A DNA stretch of 9,114 nt from CAYWJA01 sp964458485 (GTDB lineage Bacteria > Patescibacteriota > Gracilibacteria > UM-FILTER-43-11): assembly GCA_964458485.1 (NCBI GenBank), contig CAYWJA010000046.1:1-9114 (forward strand). Direction: 5' to 3'. The first letter of the stretch is position 1. Each line of letters begins with the position of its first letter. Under the pieces are notes generated by a model. That model saw only the letters and a list, made by a program, of their open reading frames with translations. It did not search any database and had not been told where the DNA came from. Below, piece after piece: positions 8,301-9,114 of the stretch. Made by a program: the position numbers and the translations under genes.

Positions 8301-9044
8301 CATAACCCAACTGCCATCACTTTTATATTCATAGTTAGAAAAATTGCTTTCAACTTTTTGCGCATATTTACCATATTGTCCGCTTGTTATTTTTGTGGCT
8401 ATAATTTCGCCATTTTCAATTGGTGTATTCGCTACAAAATCTGTTTGGTTATACATTTTTTCAACACCATTTTTATTAAAGCGCTTTATGGAATACATAT
8501 TTATGTCCCATCTATACCCTGCAATATTTGAAAGTGAACTATTCTGACTATTATATGTTAATGAAACAGAAGGCGTCATACCATTTCTTCCAGGAGGAAT
8601 ATTCAATGGATAGTCGTATATGGCAGCACCTGTAAATTCACCTACACGTAAATTATTCTTTAAATATTTACTTGAGCCAAGAGGGTCTGTTTTTACACTA
8701 TTATCAGGCCCACTTTCATCGCCTCCACCGGTACTACCTGATGCCAATTGAGTCATTCCTTGAGGTTTTTCCTGTATTTCATCTTTATTTACAGATGTTT
8801 CATCTACGACCTTATCTGCAATAGTTGAATTTGAATCAGTTATCTCCTCTTCTGTCTGTATATTTTTTTGTGGTGTACTATCGCGCATTTCTGCAGTATT
8901 GTCTGACGACTCAGGTTCAGAGGCTTCCACATCTGTGCTCCTGGTTGATATAGGAGCAGCTTCATCTGCATAGGCTATGCCGGACAGAGGGATAATTAGG
9001 GAGATTATTAATAAAATAGCAACGTGACGTTTTAGGCTGATCAT
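1767..9044 (-). CDS. Giant secreted SpvB/TcdB-like RHS (YD-repeat) polymorphic toxin with tandem LamG insert
   Basis: ATG 9044 gives 2425 aa with a classic signal peptide: KRH, a hydrophobic core VAILLIISLIIPLSG, and cleavage after AYA at residue 26. A GTG at 9083 would add 13 residues ahead of it and weaken the signal peptide, so ATG is preferred. Domains in order are: acidic Ser/Thr/Glu linker 27-117; SpvB-like 119-405 (LRVGEFTGAAIYDYPL, PSVSLTYNSQ); six DxNGDGxxD-type FG-GAP/VCBS Ca-binding motifs 446-749; TcdB-middle-like 774-892; YD repeats 949-1642; two LamG domains about 1650-2045; another YD strand 2047-2095; RHS core 2113-2190 (HADHLGSS, YYPYGDTR, YGARYYDPSIGRF); junction SYAGNNPLKYTDPTGE up to 2232; tip 2233-2425. 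This is the layout of Tc-toxin B and C subunits fused in one chain, which form a hollow shell enclosing the cleaved tip. Sec export is implied. The tip class is not recognised. The downstream small gene is the likely immunity partner. Confidence 0.93.
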   Translation of the reverse strand: MISLKRHVAILLIISLIIPLSGIAYADEAAPISTRSTDVEASEPESSDNTAEMRDSTPQKNIQTEEEITDSNSTIADKVVDETSVNKDEIQEKPQGMTQLASGSTGGGDESGPDNSVKTDPLGSSKYLKNNLRVGEFTGAAIYDYPLNIPPGRNGMTPSVSLTYNSQNSSLSNIAGYRWDINMYSIKRFNKNGVEKMYNQTDFVANTPIENGEIIATKITSGQYGKYAQKVESNFSNYEYKSDGSWVMTDKSGTKYTFGKNTSARQSDPADSKKIYQWMLEEIRDTNNNFIRYTYSKNKNQIYPKSIYYTGHGTTDGIFEVKFNSTGRTDKHYGYSRGFRVDTEQLINSIELYVSNKIRKKYDIGYTTVNPIIKQTISQITETGYDTSGLSKSLPPVKFEYTKSDVKWQESTKYKPNWYIEECHNYTGKPSGGSCSSGPKHVISWDMTGDGLTDFEFRQAIPGGYKVVRAINDGNGGWKYEPGKFLSDNPVYEQGIPSIRRKSLDFDGDIRNDLIQSMSSQYTGKLVTTSGISLNSGKGYSDTIPIAMYWDEVHKYDNGASIADLNGDGLPDIIQARTSGIKWTPHNKHTCLNTDGSACKTTNLWQMPFVIIEDTQYSQNPRKVYVQDCNMDGLADILNAGNGGNKLINDGKGNFITPGAQDICSFNLMDYNIQRSADFNGDGILDQIHSYKSHAGTGWTVTNILAIASGGAKGVEYNNLFPVILGWSDNYKTDMGVRIVDLNGDLLPDVIHSQIDNMNKVTKKIYMNKGSRPYFLKTVTNPQGGKINLEYKTSAQYTKKDGTQANPNLPIIVTTVNKITHDNGFGNKSTTEYFYEDGHYYYESSDDREMAGFRIVTKTDAKGNIAKNYYHQGEKSISDVTNGENDDHISKKGLVYRSEIYDNKNNLRRLMLNKWAKTSKPDVDADDDRFFVYLKRTTDLDYGENKKFSPKAVAYVYDGYGNVKEQINYGIIKGVNARGDFQDSGTDKITTTTNYAYNTAKGIRGAPTQAERKDYYNKLIGRQKIYYDNLAFGQVNKGNTTKNENYFSPTEFVTTKTAYNNYGLVTDTINPRNYKTTIIYDSFNLHPSSIKNAKGHITKYEYDYGFGVATKVTDPNNAVAETIMDELGRAKEVKVKDSSGKMKTIKKYSYDLTNSPTSATENVYPNNKDYTGKNIEVTSKTYFDGFGRTIQKKTEMEGVGKYNVTSITYDELGNVKKEFLPKNSTTLNFETINASDYGNEYTYDVLSRVKTIKNPVGKTWIDYHHWRKRIRDANGKVKYFVYDARGNLTQVNEYTSTTVYPAYYTYDANNNLIKIKDAEGNIKNMTYDFFGRTLKQELLHKPSATNIKSYKYTYDKNGNIQSRTDAKSQVINYKYDELDRVTSENTNEVIYKYDTAQNGKGKIASVNYTGGSKAYNYDILGNITDETKAIDSKTWKTSYEYDIAGNITKLIYPDNTSVSYEYNNAGQVKVVPNYITKFYYNPIGAVSHTFFKNGVATVNSYDPSQMYRLKRKHTRFNGVNLQNIWYKYDAVGNIKILQDYSKNNAAKTAYYTYDDLHRLTKAQITSAKNGQNYTRTYKYSGTGNILNKSDVGNYEYSGSHPQAVTKAGGNTFKYDANGSMTSGKNWTHTYDKRGRLVKSEKGEIKGKILSLNMDDGKGAKSFADSSGSKGSVPCIGSKCPVWAASKSDSNYEFNGISDYLTVPDNTNLGFTNEYTLSAWVNPDTIPIYAPVFVRGSKTGDDIEVYIRKDGLILAHNRTNGGKFSYTLKDNLPDNPPSNRWSHFVITWTNNKWKVYMNGVLKYTSATKENPINTGKWYIGKTFHKAFGTNNAFDGKMNDIAIFDKSLTKTEVSSMYTQSRNNGFCSSTTCPTYTTGKLSGAYDFDGIDDFIELPKNTNLGFTKEYTLSAWVNPDVIKNYAPIFTRSTGTGDDIEVYIRKDGLVLAHNRTNLNAKKFTHVSKWNNPPAGKWSHLAVIWKDKKWKLYLNGELKHTSDATHDPISTGKWYIGKSPHKAFGTSNAFDGKMDEIAFFNRALTDVEVTDIYKGGDTKTITYSYDEGKERVMKNEDGKKTYYVNKNYEEDKKEVRKFIYANDVKVASLTKPINSSVEKQAFHHADHLGSSNIATNNTGKVVEVNDYYPYGDTRVEEKDASYENDYLYTGKELDRNSGLYYYGARYYDPSIGRFTGVDPVVTTGGKQSNKNITDTLQSPQMMNGYSYAGNNPLKYTDPTGESLVPAPIFIDPTNGITNNGTKIEWGQSYTPTPMSTGEKIAGIVMGTMATGGILASYILTPSVITTSINATSSAGELVLGAKAGKEATGKIGNKEVKKVKNAEKIIQDTRSKIINSEKAAASMEQMKNLGHRIISPFRDAAFKAKKYGGKASDYIKQSSHKYESSDGLRIEIHSIKNTITNKIYELKSVIQKLK
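2352..2708 (-). other. RHS-associated core and autocleavage junction within the toxin gene
   Basis: Residues 2113-2232 carry the RHS core signature in order: FHHADHLGSS, then DYYPYGDTR, YTGKELDRNSGLYYYGARYY, DPSIGRFTGVDPV, and finally NGYSYAGNNPLKYTDPTGE. In studied RHS and TcC proteins this region plugs the shell and contains aspartates that cut the chain just after the DPxG motif to free the tip inside the shell. Here Asp of VDPV (about 2189) and Asp of TDPTG (about 2228) fit those positions. About 25 residues lie between VDPV and NGYSY. The YGARYYDP codons match the orphan remnant downstream of the immunity gene. Confidence 0.88.
2910..4097 (-). repeat. Tandem duplicated LamG/concanavalin-like domains inserted in the YD-repeat region
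   Basis: Two copies of a roughly 165-residue LamG-like jelly-roll domain lie at about residues 1691-1847 and 1881-2044. Each opens with a (E/D)F(N/D)GI-x-D(Y/F) strand and shares long identical blocks: NTNLGFT, EYTLSAWVNPD, TGDDIEVYIRKDGL, LAHNRTN, TGKWYIGK, HKAFGT, NAFDGKM. The duplication is also visible in DNA, for example ttttccatcaaaagcatt at both about 2971 and 3541. Each copy is preceded by a Cys pair five residues apart followed by Pro (CIGSKCP, CSSTTCP), probably a disulfide outside the cell. LamG domains commonly bind carbohydrate or protein ligands on surfaces. The YD pattern stops at GRLVKSEKGEIKG before the pair and resumes at DTKTITYSYDEG after it, so the pair is nested in the shell and is not a linker between domains. 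Confidence 0.88.
4119..6200 (-). repeat. YD-repeat (RHS shell) array, about 18 units
   Basis: Residues 949-1642 contain a long run of YD-type units, xYxYDxxGxxxxx, such as YVYDGYGNVKEQ, ITYDELGNVKKE, FVYDARGNLTQV, YTYDKNGNIQSR, YNYDILGNITDE, YEYDIAGNITKL, YKYDAVGNIKIL and HTYDKRGRLVKS. Unit spacing is irregular, mostly 20 to 45 residues. One more unit, YSYDEGKERVMK, follows the LamG insert. In solved TcB/TcC and RHS structures these strands spiral into a hollow beta cocoon that encloses the toxic tip. Units are diverged at DNA level, so this is a protein repeat and not a recent DNA expansion. Several units have lost the Gly (VLSRV, ELDRV, DLHRL). Confidence 0.92.
6369..7721 (-). other. FG-GAP/VCBS-type propeller and TcdB-middle-like region within the toxin gene
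   Basis: Residues 442-749 carry six Asp-rich loops of the calcium-binding DxNGDGxxD type: DMTGDGLTDF, DFDGDIRND, DLNGDGLPDI, DCNMDGLADI, DFNGDGILDQ and DLNGDLLPDV. The spacing fits a beta-propeller like those of SpvB/TcB proteins. The second, fourth and sixth loops are degenerate. The next segment, 774-892 (YFLKTVTNPQGGKINLEY, then PIIVTTVNKI, GFGNKSTTEYFYEDGHY and REMAGFRIVTKTDAKGN), matches the TcdB middle-domain pattern I know from Tc toxin B subunits. Several cysteines (EECHNY, GGSCSSG, KHTCLN, SACKTT, QDCNMD, DICSF) occur almost only here, suggesting disulfides in an exported protein. Confidence 0.82.
7830..8690 (-). other. SpvB/TcB N-terminal domain within the toxin gene
   Basis: Residues 119-405 match the SpvB N-terminal family found at the start of Salmonella SpvB and Tc B subunits: LRVGEFTGAAIYDYPLNIPP, then PSVSLTYNSQNSSLSNIAGY, RWDINMYSIKRF and FEYTKSD. 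It forms the first part of the shell or cap. The residues before it (27-117) are low-complexity, rich in Glu, Asp, Ser and Thr, ending in the Gly-rich ASGSTGGGDESG; this is probably a flexible exported spacer. Confidence 0.85.
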
Positions 9045-9114
9045 AATTAAGTATTTAAAATTAAAGTTTAAATTAAATAGCACAAAGTTTTTTGTTTTTG
9101 TGTTTATGTGTTTG
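9045..9114. other. Sequence upstream of the toxin gene; no assignable promoter or ribosome binding site
   Basis: Read on the minus strand, the outer 25 bases (9114 to about 9090) consist of A, C and T with no G at all after the first bases, followed by an AT-only tract up to ATG 9044. TTTGTG and TAATTT are 17 bases apart and could be a weak promoter, but either match is poor. No Shine-Dalgarno motif precedes the start. The upstream neighbour lies outside the window. Confidence 0.4.

Noticed and set aside
2158..8547. Open frames of 60-112 codons on the plus strand, and short minus-strand frames, within the large toxin gene
   Set aside because: They overlap a gene with strong, continuous domain homology, have odd composition (runs of Phe/Ile/Cys from antisense of Tyr/Asp/Asn codons) and no recognisable motifs. 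They are shadows.
9045..9083. Upstream GTG start at 9083 for the toxin
   Set aside because: It would place 13 extra residues (LFNLNFNFKYLI type) before a well-formed signal peptide that begins at ATG 9044; the encoded stretch looks like untranslated AT-rich leader.
1..9114. tRNA, rRNA, riboswitch, insertion sequence or attachment site
   Set aside because: The non-coding space is under 110 bases per gap and shows no cloverleaf, transposase, inverted terminal repeats or target duplications.

Overview
The window reads as one accessory locus transcribed entirely leftwards (minus strand). It is AT-rich and tightly packed, and no gap between genes exceeds about 110 bases. The host cannot be fixed from the sequence. 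The AT-rich composition, the absence of convincing Shine-Dalgarno sites and the Sec-exported giant SpvB/YD-repeat architecture would fit a Patescibacteria (CPR)-like genome or another AT-rich environmental bacterium. All genes read with standard stops and there is no sign of TGA recoding. This placement is an impression, not a demonstration.

Layout in the direction of transcription: (1) a giant exported RHS/SpvB-type polymorphic toxin of about 2425 aa (9044 to 1767). It has a signal peptide, an acidic Ser/Thr/Glu linker, an SpvB domain, six FG-GAP/VCBS-type Ca-binding motifs, a TcdB-middle-like segment, about 18 YD repeats, two tandem LamG domains inserted in the YD repeats, the RHS core with its DPxG junction, and a variable C-terminal tip. 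(2) A 110-aa small soluble protein 33 bases downstream (1733 to 1401), the expected place for the cognate immunity protein. (3) A 30-codon orphan remnant of an RHS core (1400 to 1308), directly after the immunity gene stop. (4) A 164-aa four-helix membrane protein (1292 to 798) that starts right after the remnant and may be the immunity gene of a second, mostly lost toxin cassette. (5) A signal peptidase I-like protein (779 to beyond the left edge) with four predicted membrane helices and an intact Ser motif, but Thr where the general-base Lys is expected.

Inferred working model: the protein is secreted through Sec and folds into a Tc-type B/C-like shell that encapsulates and releases the C-terminal tip. 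The adjacent small gene protects the producer or its siblings. The orphan core fragment is what is left of, or the recombination handle for, toxin-tip exchange. The toxin tip and everything downstream of it look more AT-rich than the RHS body, the composition break usually seen at RHS tips. The membrane protein and the peptidase-like protein may belong to the same operon, but their link to the toxin is only positional.
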